From: Uranotaenia lowii
Lineage: Eukaryota > Arthropoda > Insecta > Diptera > Culicidae
DNA length: 64,000 nucleotides
Reading direction: 5' to 3'
Assembly (NCBI RefSeq): GCF_029784155.1
Contig: NC_073693.1
Coordinates: 149,980,843 to 150,044,842 of the forward strand
Positions 45,109-55,295 of the stretch are shown in pieces (the stretch's first letter is position 1; every line of letters starts with the position of its first letter). The notes under the pieces were generated by a model that ran no database searches, was not told the origin of the DNA, and saw only the letters and a list, made by a program, of their open reading frames with translations. A program made the position numbers and the translations under genes.

Positions 45109-46176
45109 TTAACTCACCCTTACCGCCGCTCTCAGTTTGGCCGACCGACTCCGGGGATTTCGTTCGACCTCCTCGTCACCCGGAAGCACCACATGTTTGG
45201 TCAGTTGCTGCCATCCGGAGCACGGTTTCGTTATACTGTCCATCGCCTGCCGTTCGTGATAAACGGTGTGGCTGGAGTAGCGCAGCGGCAACCGATTGGC
45301 CATATCGTTCAACACGTTACCCATGACGTGCCGCTTCACGATAGTGTCCTCGAGCGAGTGGAACGTTATGGCCACCAGTTTGCCACTAAGCTTCAGATAT
45401 CGCTGGGCCAGCAGCATCCCGTAGTTGATTTCGTTCAGTTCGTTGTTGACAAAAATTCGCAGCGCCTGGAAAGTTTTCGTGGCCGGATGGCTTGGTCTTT
45501 TAAATTTGTCCAATCGGTGCATTCCCGTTCCGAAGCAGGACTGAACGATGTCGGCCAGCTGGTGTGTGGTTTCGATTTTACGCATTGAGTGACGAGCCTC
45601 GATTATGGCAATTTTCCTGTACTGTTTTTCTTCCCCGTAAATTTTCAATATCCGGCTCAAATCGGTTTCGTCAATTTTGGCCAAGACTTCAGCGGCCGTT
45701 GGACTGTCCTGGCATCGATCCTTATCCATTCGCATATCCAGGGGACCGTTTCTGCTAATTGAAGAACCACGCAGTCCTTCATCAAACTGCATCGAGGAAC
45801 AACCGAAATCGAATATGAATCCTTCAATGCAATTTTGTTGAATCTTTAATTCTCGCAATTTTGCGGGAAGCTCGGAAAACCTCCCAAGTACAGGTATGAT
45901 TTGTTTCGGATAACAGGAAGCCAAATCAGTTGCAATCCTATGAGCAATTGGATCTCGATCCAATGCAATAATTTTGGCTTCCGGAGCAGTTTTTCAAATT
46001 TCTTTGGTGTGACCTCCCGCGCCAAAAGTCATATCAACAAATAGCTCTCCGTTCTGAAGTTTCAAAAACGTGACCGTCTCTCTGGCCATAACCGGAACAT
46101 GGCCAACATTCGTGGCAAAGTTTCTGCTTAAAACTAATCCTAATCTTTGAACACCGCCGGCTAATACCTTCCTCAT
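45109..46176 (-). pseudogene. METTL15: METTL15 (mitochondrial RsmH-like rRNA N4-cytidine methyltransferase) with in-frame TGA
   Basis: 356 codons from ATG 46176, one of which is an internal TGA at 45996-45994 (codon 61). The N-terminus MRKVLAGGVQRLGLVLSRNF looks like a mitochondrial presequence. RsmH/MraW motifs follow: HVPVMARETV, the SAM-binding DMTFGAGGHTKE, ALDRDPIAHRIA, FDFGCSSMQFDEGLRG, GPLDMRMD, KTFQALRIFVNNELNE and AITFHSLEDTIVKR, ending RSRSAKLRAAVRVS. Human METTL15 methylates mitochondrial 12S rRNA. The TGA follows GAGGHTKEI, inside the SAM-binding domain, and would truncate the enzyme; the frame is otherwise open. The ATG overlaps the UQCC2 stop (ATGA). It sits within a TIR element, so it is probably a captured, decaying copy. 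Confidence 0.85.
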
Positions 46177-46478
46177 TGCTTGTTCAAGTATTCCATAAAC
46201 TCCGATGAAAGCACGTCCCGGCACTGCTCCCCGGACAGCCCGGTGTCAGGCGATTGAAGCGTCCTCGGGTGTACCTTCAGGTGCACGTCGTTAACCAGAT
46301 TCTCCAACGCTCGATGCTGTCGCGATAGATTTTCGTCGTTCACGGCAATAATGTTGACATTACCCAGCACTCCGGCCAGCTGATCCCGCAGAAACTGTCC
46401 CAGATCCCGCCCGATTTTACTCTGATCCACCGGCCAACGATCCAGAAGCTTGAAAAAGTGATTGTAGTACTGGGACAT
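46173..46478 (-). CDS. UQCC2: UQCC2-like complex III assembly factor
   Basis: 101 residues from ATG 46478: MSQYYNHFFKLLDRWPVDQS, then KIGRDLGQFLRDQLAG, and LENLVNDVHLKVHPR. The Y-x-x-F-x-K-L-x-x-x-WPVD and GRDLGxxLR pattern is that of UQCC2 (human 126 residues), which supports cytochrome b synthesis and complex III assembly in mitochondria. An acceptor TTTTACAG lies 20 nt before the ATG, and a donor TTATT/GTAAGT at about 46587 marks a 5'-UTR intron. The stop TGA overlaps the METTL15 ATG, so the two may be read from one mRNA. Divergent residues are few, and the frame is intact despite its location in a mobile element. Confidence 0.78.
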   Translation of the reverse strand: MSQYYNHFFKLLDRWPVDQSKIGRDLGQFLRDQLAGVLGNVNIIAVNDENLSRQHRALENLVNDVHLKVHPRTLQSPDTGLSGEQCRDVLSSEFMEYLNKQ

Positions 46479-46589
46479 TATACGCACCGACCGGAAGCTG
46501 TAAAATAAATTCTTGTATAACTAATAGTTAATTGTAACTGCAAGGTTACGTTAAACACTTCAGAGACAAATTAGGTAGAATACTTACAA

Positions 46590-47364
46590 TAAGTTCTATA
46601 ACTTTGGCTTCAAAAAACCTTAGTAACCGATTCTAGGGCAGCGGCTTCCAGGCAGTTTTGTTCGCTTCCCGAATGATGTTTGCTTGAATGACGATGATGA
46701 ACCGCAATCGGAAACAATGAGGATACGCTTCCCCCGAATGGATTTTCGCATAAATGCTGCCATCAATAAACAAGGCAGGTAAACGAACCTAGGACATTGT
46801 ATATTCATGGACATTGGATTCAACGGGAAACGTAAAATGCGAACTTACCTTGAAACAGCTAAATTTCAAATGTTGGTTCGATCAATCGTTTCACGGTTCA
46901 GCCAGCTATGATAATTCTTCACTTTCTTCCGGACACAAAATAATCGGCAAGTTACCTTTAATTTAAGGTAAACCCTCTTTGATCTTCAGGGGAAAGAATA
47001 CCCACGATTTTCGTCTTTCCGTAGTCAACAAACCTTGAACATGCCAATGGCTTTCGAATCACTTGGGATGTATTCCGACTAAGCCTGACTACTACAAATA
47101 TGTCGAAACAAAAATACCCCCAGAGAGAACCGCAAGATTAGCCACTCTACAACACGGATGATTCCAGCCAGACCGATTTCGTTTTCGTTTTTTTTTTTGC
47201 AACTTGTCCAAGAGTCACTTAAAATTCTGAATTCGAGGCCTAATTTTCTCACGACTTTTCGAGGGCTCTTCTTTTGATAGCCAGTTCGAGGTAATTTTTA
47301 ACTTACAAACGAACAGAAAAAAAATACACACGAAACCGAAACTCGCCACAGTGCTTCAACTTCC
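46590..47364 (-). other. 5'-UTR exon and upstream region of the UQCC2 copy
   Basis: The untranslated first exon ends at the donor near 46588. Further upstream there is no coding and no recognisable promoter motif. Confidence 0.45.
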
Positions 47365-47800
47365 TTGTGCCTTCAGGTGCACGTCGTTAACCAGATTCTC
47401 CAACGCTCGATGCTGAGATTTTCGTCGTTCACGGCAATAATGTTTACACTACCCAGCACTCCGACCAGCTGATCCCGCAGAAACTGTCCCAGATCCCGCC
47501 CGATTTTACTCTGATTCTCCGGCCAACGTTCCAGCAGCTTGAGAAAGCGAGTGTAGTGCTGGGACACCGTACCGACCGGAAGCTGTAAAATAAATTCTTG
47601 TATAACTAATAATTAATTGTAACTGCAAGGCTACGTTAAGCACTTCAGACAAATTAGGTAGAATACTTGCAATAAGTTCTATAACTTTGGCTTCAAAAAA
47701 CCTTTGATAAATGCTGCCGTGTTTGGTATGCACCACGGGTTAGTAATCGATTCTAGGGCAGCGGCTTCCAGGCAATTTTGTTCGCTTCCCGAATGATGTG
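47365..47800 (-). pseudogene. Second, broken UQCC2 segment
   Basis: A near-duplicate of 46270-46690, including the 5'-UTR intron. The start codon is GTG instead of ATG, the intron donor reads GCAAGT instead of GTAAGT, and a 7-base deletion near 47417 shifts the frame after VNDENLS. It ends before the C-terminal third. Confidence 0.88.
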
Positions 47801-48326
47801 GACCATTCGCTGTGCCATGATGCTGATTTCTTCCGACCGGAGCTTTTCGGAGTGGCTTTTTTTCTCATTTTCGATTGATTTTTACCGGCGGATTTAATCA
47901 AAATTTACCAAAACTTGGCAAAAAAATATTGACAGGCTGAAAAAAAAATCCAAGTTATAAACATGAAATATTGAAAACCGAATACAAGAAAAATTACCAG
48001 TCCAGCACTGAATGTACCGGAAGTTTCCTGAGACAGTGATATTCCAGCAGAGACGCCGACCGACCAGCCCCAGCTCCATCCGGATCACAGGAACAGATTT
48101 ACTTTTAAACATTTTATTCGTTCGCGCTCGGTTTGCTCTACGCGTTTACTCCAAAATGGCGAAGACAAGTTTTTCAACCGTTTTGTGGTTAATACACGAA
48201 AACTACCAAAATGGTTAAAATTTCGCGAAGAAAAAATCTTAAAAAATAACCATATTGATAGTTTTGGAGCAAAAACCATAAAATGGTTATTTTGTAACCA
48301 TAAATGGTTAGATAAAAATGAGCGTG
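47801..48326. other. Right end of the gene-carrying TIR element
   Basis: No coding supported. It contains repeated ATGGTTA/TAACCAT blocks that form the subterminal inverted repeats with 44780-44990. Confidence 0.55.
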
Positions 48327-48363
48327 TATGCTCCAGTCTCCAGACGAAGATGACAGGCACCTA

Positions 48364-49479
48364 CACTGAACGAAATCGGGCGATTAATTTTATAGGGTCA
48401 TTTCAATAATTTCAATCATTCACGGTCCGCATATAAGCTAACGATTTACTCACTAAAAAACTCCGGAAAATTCAATAAATTTTACAGTTGAATCCTAAAA
48501 GAGATTTACCCATTAAAATTTATAGGAAAATCCAATGAATCTCATGAGCCACACTCGATCGGTAGAACGTATAAGAAAATCTGATAAATAATACAGTTTC
48601 GATTAATGATACATTATAAATTTGCTCAAAGATTTTGTTCATTTTTTATGTTGCTGTTCAACGGAAATTGAAGTTGATTAATGTCAGCTCATCCGTACAA
48701 AAAAGTGAAGCTCAACAAATGCAACGGTATGTATTTTGTGTATTTTTAAAAGATGCGTGCGAATTTTTCTAATGATCACAATAGTTTCATATTTCTTTTG
48801 TGGTTTTCAGGATTGAAAGCGAACAGTACCAAGATGAAAATGGACGCCTCAGATCCCCAAATGAAGAAGATGATCTATTATTGGTTTATTGGAAATTGGA
48901 ATTCACGGAACCAACTCACCCATCAATGGTATTGACCGCGAAATTTCGATTCTCTGTGCTAAAGAGGTGAGATAATGTAAAACTTTGTTTTTAATATCTG
49001 AAATTAAATCATTCCTCTTGATTTCAGGTTTGTTTTGTACCAACTTTCCTCTGCTGAGAACCTAAGCCGGAAGTTCTGGTTTCGGATCATCACCATTCTA
49101 TAACGTTAGCACTGGCGACTGTGCCATAGTAATTGCTAAGTGCTTAATAATTCGAAATTTGTCTATAGACAAGAAACAATAAAATTTTCAAAGTAAACAA
49201 TAATTAGTTGCAAGTTTTCGGAAAGAAAATACGAATAGAAATCATAAAAATGAAAACCATAACACAAGCCACCCCATGTATTTGTATTCCATCATTTCGA
49301 ACTGTAACCATTATAAACTTGACGTTCTATAACATTCATTGGAATTTCCGATAAATTTTATCAAAAACTAAAACCTTGCATTGCATTCGATGAGCAAACT
49401 TGTAAAAAGTATTAGATTTCCTATTAGTGCAAAAACACTAGAATTTCCGATATTGTTCATAGCCCGATTTCGTTCAGTG
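48364..49479. mobile_element. TIR element, CACTGAAC family, copy 3 (1116 bp)
   Basis: The ends are CACTGAACGAAATCGGGCG and, inverted, AGCCCGATTTCGTTCAGTG, with TA at 48362-48363 and 49480-49481. It is an apparently identical inverted twin of 57785-58900. It carries the spliced frame described at 48719-49103. Confidence 0.92.
48719..49103 (+). CDS. Unrecognised spliced reading frame inside the CACTGAAC element
   Basis: Exons to 48726 (ATG at 48719), 48811-48966 and 49028-49103 join in frame over two introns with good borders (AACG/GTATGT, TTTTCAG/G, AAGAG/GTGAGA, ATTTCAG/G). The product contains ENGRLRSPNEEDDLLLVYWK and FRFSVLKRFVLYQLSSAENL. The frame is also open upstream of this ATG for about 25 codons, so the true start is uncertain. 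A second frame in exon 2 (60 codons, 48753-48935) is less protein-like. No family is recognised. It may be a fragment copied from a host gene. The same structure exists on the minus strand of 57785-58900. Confidence 0.4.
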
Positions 49480-49675
49480 TAGTAATGATAGAGGTTACCC
49501 AGTCAGGAAAAATCGCCCGAAATCGGCCCGATTTTTGTCCGTACATCTGCTCGATCGGTCCGAAATCGTATAAGAAATCGGGCCGACTTTAGTAGAAAAT
49601 CGCGCGAAAATGAAACACTTTTTCGGACGACGATAAGTTTTCTCAACCAGTTCGAGCAGATCAAATGTCAAAACA

Positions 49676-49987
49676 AGCGGACCGTTTTCCAACCGAATCT
49701 GAACGGTTTTCGAACCGTTTTTGGGCCGATTGCCATCGTCCCTCCGAAATAAAGGACCGATTTCGGACCGAAACCGAACGATTTTTCGAACCGTTTCCGG
49801 GCCGATTGCCATGGTGTCCATCCGAAAAAACGGGCCGATTTCGGACCGAAACCGAATGATTTTTCGAGCCGATTCCGGACCGATTGCGATGGCGTACATC
49901 CGAAAGAAAGGACCGATTTCGGACCGAAACCAAACGGTTTTTCAAACCGTTTCTGGGCCGATTACCATGGTTGCCATTCATTCAGGT
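49676..49987. repeat. 78-bp minisatellite, four copies
   Basis: GGACCGATTTCGGACCGAAACC-type units start near 49676, 49754, 49832 and 49910. Because 78 is a multiple of three, both strands show a repeating 26-codon pattern (RNRPRNG..., SVRNRSF). It forms the subterminal region of the 7-kb TIR element and is probably structural, not coding. Confidence 0.85.
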
Positions 49988-49999
49988 TTTTCGGTTTTG

Positions 50000-51508
50000 A
50001 ACAAAAAGCTAGAAATTATTTCATTTGTTTTTCTTTTATTTTTCTGGTTTTTTTTTTCTTCTAATTTATACTTTAAATCATAGCTTATATTAAATACAAT
50101 ACAAGCTTATTTTTTCAGCGATTCGTCTGTTTTCAGGGGTTGATAAAGTCTTCGGGATGACAACAACATCATGCGAAACCATCTTCGAGGACCAATGTTG
50201 TGAGGAGATGGCTTGAGGGTTGTTCGAGTTTACCTAATTCGAAGCTCATTCGTCATCAACAGAAGGTGACATGAAAAGAAATACTAAAAAGAAAAAGGAA
50301 AAAAGAGAAAAAAAGGAAAAGAAAAATATGATATTAGTTAATATCATCTATCAATATACAATAAGAAGCCTAGCCCAAACTAATAATAAATCTAGCTTAA
50401 ATAGCTTGATTGATATTGTCTACTCATCTGTTAGGGAAGAATGGCAGTTTAACTTCCTTAATAAAAAAAAGTCTACTCATCAACAGAACATAAAATGCAC
50501 AATGCTGTTCTTCTAAAACCTCATTACTCTTTGTGGTCAGCCTCTCTGACAACCTATACTAATTTTACATAGGGGTTCTATTAAAATATACCATGTGCCT
50601 ACTTTTAAATGCCCGAAATCAGTTATCTGGACTACCTACTCATAGTTGTTCTTCAAAATCATACATTCTACTATCTAATATAATTTTTCCGTTTTTTCTT
50701 AAATCTAGCATTTTCAAAATAATTTCGACATTTATGATTTATGTGTGATGAATGTTGTTCATTTTACCCTGAGATTTGGTAATTTTACAATGCGCTTCGT
50801 TTTTGAGTGCATTTTATTATGTTTTGTTTTCATCGGTCGCGATTTTGGAACACAAAAAATAAAATGTTGCTCGGGTTCGTCGATTTGTAATCGTTCACCG
50901 CGAAGAAAAATGTTAGTGTTTGGTCAACGATCACAAAGCTGGCCGCCCTCCCGGCCAATATACGGATTCGGATGCGGTACGATGCGAAATCGACCATTGA
51001 TGGGGCTACCGGAAACCATGGGGGCTGGCGTTCAGAGTAAGACAATTCCGGAATTGGATTAACAAGTTTAAAAACGACTCCGATGACTCAGACGATGATT
51101 CAGGAATACCGCATTTTTTCAGGTGAGTGAAATTTTGTTATTTTTCCCCCTGTTGTAGGTATTTATATTGGGTAAAAAAACATCCAATCCATTTTTTTTT
51201 TAATTTACTTTAAGTGGCGGCGAATGCTGTTATCGTCTAAATGGTCCAAATTTCCCTACCGTGGGAACATTCCTTGATGGTGATATTAGGGCACAATTGG
51301 TCAATGTTGCCGAACATTGAATCTCCAACAGTCGTTCCAAAGCTTTCTGGAACTGGGACAAAGTATGCTGTTGCAACTCATTGAAAGCGGGACGCAGGCC
51401 TGGAAAAGAGAGTCTTATAGGTGAGTTAAACTGTGATGTGAAAGTTACTGATGAAATAAAAATTAAATTTGCAGTAAAATTTATATTTTTTGAAGCCTAA
51501 AATAGTAT
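50000..51508. other. Interior of the 7-kb element with exon-like fragments
   Basis: An A-rich stretch lies at 50270-50330. At 50745-51062 (+) there is an open frame ending GLPETMGAGVQSKTIPELD. At about 51215-51420 (+) an open stretch ending AAGAGAGTCTTATAG/GTGAGT looks like an exon with donor. None is recognised. Confidence 0.4.
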
Positions 51509-51573
51509 ACTTGCCTAACCAACCTTTAAAGTAGGTTATATTATAACCTACTTTAAAGGTTGGTTAGGCAAGT
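51509..51573. repeat. Perfect 65-bp palindrome (32-bp arms, 1-nt centre)
   Basis: ACTTGCCTAACCAACCTTTA onward (51509-51540) is exactly reverse-complemented at 51542-51573. Confidence 0.95.
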
Positions 51574-51626
51574 AGGTTTAAAGGTTCATGTCATATAGGC
51601 TGTATAATTAAAGGCGCTTTAAAATG

Positions 51627-52381
51627 CACGCTAACTTTTGGCTACCCCTTAACGAATACTTTTGACCCGTTATTCGATAAGACTGGGAGAACTCCTTTTT
51701 AAGGATAAAGCCACTGTACCCTTTAAGGGGTACTCAGCTTGATAACGCTTGTAGCGGATCAAAATTACCCCTTATTTGAAACGCTTTTGTCTGCTGGAAA
51801 TTTCAGGAGCTACTTATAGGAAATATGTTTTCTGAACGAAAAATTGAAACTAAATGTTGTTTTTCATTTTGTTTATTTAACTTCCAATTATTTCATGGAT
51901 TGGATAAACTTTGTTAAAAAAAAAATTCACTGATTTGGTTTTCATCTCCTCCGTTTCCTCGCTATAAGTTGAATCCTGAAACAAAATTAATAAACAAAAG
52001 ATGAGATTTTAAATATAGAATACAAAAACCACAAAACTTACCACCAATGTTAGTCCACTGCCGTTCATGTTGAATCCTTCTGGTTTTCTTCTGGTTCGTC
52101 CGGAGTCCGGAACTTTGCTGTGCTGCTAAAATGAAAATGAATAACAATTCTGGAAATAATACAATTTAAATTATCAACAAATCACCACAACCTCTCTCAT
52201 CGTGCCAAATCAATCACTTTGGATGTAACGCATCTAAAACTACCCCTTTTGAAAGGAATCGAGCTTTTCGAAATAAGGGGTAATATTGATCCGATATAAT
52301 GACCCGTTATTTGACAGATCGTGGAGGTTCTCAATAACGGGTCAATATTACGCCTTTAAGGGGTAGCCAAAAGTTAGCGTG
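51627..52381. mobile_element. TIR element (CACGCTAACTTTTGGCTACC ends), 755 bp
   Basis: The left end CACGCTAACTTTTGGCTACC plus CCTTAA, and the inverse ending GGTAGCCAAAAGTTAGCGTG at 52381. The flanking TG/TG is only a weak duplication. Internal ACCCGTTATT-type repeats occur in both orientations. It is nested in the 7-kb element. Confidence 0.82.
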
Positions 52382-52550
52382 TGTGCAATGTCGGGCAATA
52401 TATCGGTATTGATTTTTGAATACGACGAATGCGCCAAGACCTTTGTTTTGAGAAAAACGCATTCCAAGTTTCAGAAAATAAAATCAATTTCATATTTAGC
52501 CTTCAAATTGATTTAATTTCATCATCGATCAATATAGCTTTTCCGTACTA

Positions 52551-53435
52551 CCCAAGTAACCATAAGCACTAAAATCTAGCACCAATTCTGCTCTAGCGTC
52601 AGCTATATAGCTTGATTCTGTGCATCATTTTAGCACTGTGAGCCAGGTTTGGCGAAATTAACTGCTGCTTTAGTGCAGAAACTGGTATAACCATATAAAA
52701 GCACTGTTATAGCATTGGTTGATGCTATAGCGTTGGCGGGCAAAATGCTGGGAAAATGCAAATGGCGTTCAAATGAGGTTCGACCATGCGGAAAAAAATA
52801 TTTTTCGGATTTTTGTTTGGTTCCATTTTTCTGCCATGATACTTAATTTGTAATTATTTTTATATTCGCTTATGCATATTGAGAAGATCTCTCGGATTGA
52901 ATTTTCTACATGATATTTTTTTTTTATTTTTCAGCTGATAATCTGGAATCGAACTCATGACATATATGGCTCTGACATTTGACATTGACTTTGCCTGTGA
53001 ACCTATCAGGTCCGCGTTTAATCTATGAAAAAAAAGACCTATTTGAATCAAATTTCTAGCAACCGGTGCCCTAAATTTGCATTGATTCAGCATCAATCAA
53101 TGCTTATGTGCTTTGGCCTAATGCCACTGTAGTGCTTACATAGTGCTTAAAAGCATTAAAACAAGCTTGTGTGATGCCAATTTAATGCTTAGAAAATATA
53201 GCATTTGTTATTCTGATTTAGAGCAATGTTGCATTTCAAAAGCATTGTGCAAAGCTGATAAAATGCTAGTTGCATTTTAAAACGGTGGTATAATTCTAAA
53301 ATGATGCAGCATAGCACTCGAAGGGCTGTTGTAATGCAAAATTGCACTTGACGTGCTGATATAGTGTAATTTAGCCTTTGAATGCTGGTGTAAAGCTATA
53401 AAAATGCAAAGCTTTAGTGCTTATGGTTACTTGGG
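52551..53435. mobile_element. TIR element (CCCAAGTAACCATAAGCACT ends), 885 bp
   Basis: Matching 23-bp ends (CCCAAGTAACCATAAGCACT onward, inverse ending GTTACTTGGG) with TA at 52549-52550 and 53436-53437. Many internal repeats of TTAGTGC, AAAGCAT and TGCTATA-type words in both orientations. No coding. Confidence 0.87.
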
Positions 53436-53437
53436 TA

Positions 53438-55290
53438 ATTACTTAAAAAAATTAATAAATATAATTGTGGGCCCTTTTACCACAGACTGGTGCTCTCATT
53501 TTGTTCATTCGCCAAATTGGAGCGCCCTTTTGAATTGCAGAATGGCTGTTCGCCTTTTGGATCACTTATTAAAGAAGCAATATTCAAGCAAATTTCGGCT
53601 TGAAAGCGGGTCCAAATGATCACATTAAAACATTAGCACATTCAACGATCTTATAAATTCTGATTTGTGCATCTCCTCGTCCTGGAAAACAAATTTCAAA
53701 AACTTCTATGCCCTTTTTCTATCTCGAAATAACTATTGGCCCTTTTGTTCGCGACGAAATTTTAAGGGTAAATGAGCGAAGAAACTGTGGGATTACACAC
53801 TCATAAAAAAAAGCTATTCGCCTTATTTAAAAAATTAAACTTAACATCACTAAAATAAGAAAAATTAAAAGGAGATCATATTTTCGGATGTAAAATAAAG
53901 AGTTTAACGCATTTAGGTGATTATCTGGACCTGTTTACAGTTGGCGCATTCGCCGTATTCAAAATTATACCGATACCGATATAGTTGCATTCACGACAAT
54001 GTATTGCAAAAATCGCCTACTCATATGCAATCATAGGTTTTTAATGTTTTAAAGCAGTTTGATGAAACTTAACGTTGCATATGTGTAGGCGATATTCGTA
54101 TGACACGCTTATTTTTTGAACCATTATCCTTTTATCAATCGTTTTATTATATTTTTAATAAAACTTCAATAGTTCTTCTGATTTAAAATTGAAATCGCTG
54201 TCTGCGAACTAAATGGAACAGCTACATATGCAGTAGGACAAACAAAAAAAACACAGGTGAGTTTTGTTATTGGCAGCTCCTGAAGAGTCGGAAATTTCAA
54301 CATTCATTGAATGGTTCGGAAGTGCTTAGCTTTAATCTGTTTTTTTTCCTTTAAAGGTCCATGCTGGGCGTTCGGATCTAAACTGACGGTTCACGGCTTG
54401 ACACTAGAAACCTTATCAGCCCTGGCAGTAGAAGGTGACACTAACATATTGAAGTGAATTGTACTCTACACGAGTCCTGAATACATGGGCATGTGCTGCA
54501 ATGTGAGTTGGATACAAAACCATCATGCAAGCTCTGGTTCTTTAATTGAACCGGAATAGAAATTATTCATACTTGCCCTGTTTTTTATCATTGAACGTGT
54601 CAATGATCGAGATGGTGCATCAAGACCCCGTGCTTGCAAAGGGACATCAGTTCCAGGGTAACAATTTATAAATAGCTATATGGAGAATGTTGATTATCTA
54701 ATAACTTTTTTGTATGTACGTTTCAGAATGTGTTTGTCTAACTGCCGTTCTACTATAACGGGTGGCTCAATAAACGCAGGAGAGATTAAAGTAGGAATTA
54801 GGAATGCATCTGATACCGGGAGTGGCAGCCGTCCTGTTGCTGGCGTCGAGATGGTAGCTAAACAGATGATCGTTTTTTTTTTATCTACATGATATCTCAA
54901 TCTTCCGAAATCCGATCAAGTCATAGTAGAATGGTTCTTGAAACATTCGGACCTGCTTCTGAAGATTTCAATTTTCCTAATAAGAAAAATCTGCACAGTA
55001 CTAATCAAAGGATCGTCATCTACTAACACATATTATCGAATTCGAGCAGTTTTTATTCAGTCGAGAAAACTAACTAATTGAAATTTCTATTTAAAACTTG
55101 TATGTATCGCTACGCTGTAGGCGATTCACAAGTGCTGTGAAATTAGGATTAAGTTAAATTTAATTCTTGACCAAATACATATAGGTGTTGTACGATTTAA
55201 AATTAGATAATTTTAAAAAAATATTAAAAAAAAATGAAGTCTCAGCGGTTCTGTCACGATTAATTTGAATTTTTTTTTGGTTTGTAGAAT
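53438..55290. other. Interior of the 7-kb element, no gene recognised
   Basis: Exon-like pieces on the plus strand near 54200-54255 (ending ACACAG/GTGAGT) and 54358-54500 (after CCTTTAAAG). Their translations are short and not recognised. Confidence 0.35.
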
Positions 55291-55295
55291 TCAAG

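Larger units (their letters stand above)
44777..48326. mobile_element. TIR element carrying a UQCC2-METTL15 gene copy (3550 bp)
   Basis: The ends begin CACGCT. About 12 bases in, the left TATTTAACCAATTATCGTTA and the inverted right end TATCTAACCATTTATGGTTA align well, followed by TAACCATTTT in both. TA is duplicated at 44775-44776 and 48327-48328. The insertion splits the retroelement ORF1, and its removal restores the frame. The cargo is a host-like, intron-bearing UQCC2-METTL15 pair plus a broken second UQCC2 segment. No transposase is encoded. Confidence 0.8.
42312..48353 (+). pseudogene. Gag-like ORF1 of the ORF1-only element, interrupted by TIR insertions
   Basis: Exons are not implied. 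The pieces are 42312-43603, 44759-44776 and 48329-48353, separated by two TA-flanked TIR elements. Together they make exactly 445 codons ending in TGA. The first piece starts MSVTTGAPPGAPMDG. Three zinc knuckles lie at about residues 215-265 (CNACLRYGHKADNC, CDNCGNAEDENHDIKNC, CVHCKESHKASDPKC), then FQEAKEEFRVETRNGFDIL, and a Gln/Lys-rich tail. It is related to the ORF1 at 37357-38781 (both end the conserved part with NxFDIL), but it is a different family. Except for the insertions the frame is undamaged. Confidence 0.88.

Noticed and set aside
45994..45996. TGA in METTL15 as selenocysteine
   Set aside because: METTL15/RsmH enzymes do not use Sec, and no SECIS-like structure was noticed. A nonsense mutation in a captured copy is simpler.
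48753..48935. 60-residue protein repeated identically at 58329-58511 as a conserved gene
   Set aside because: The identity is explained by two near-identical transposon copies. Another frame of the same exon splices better.
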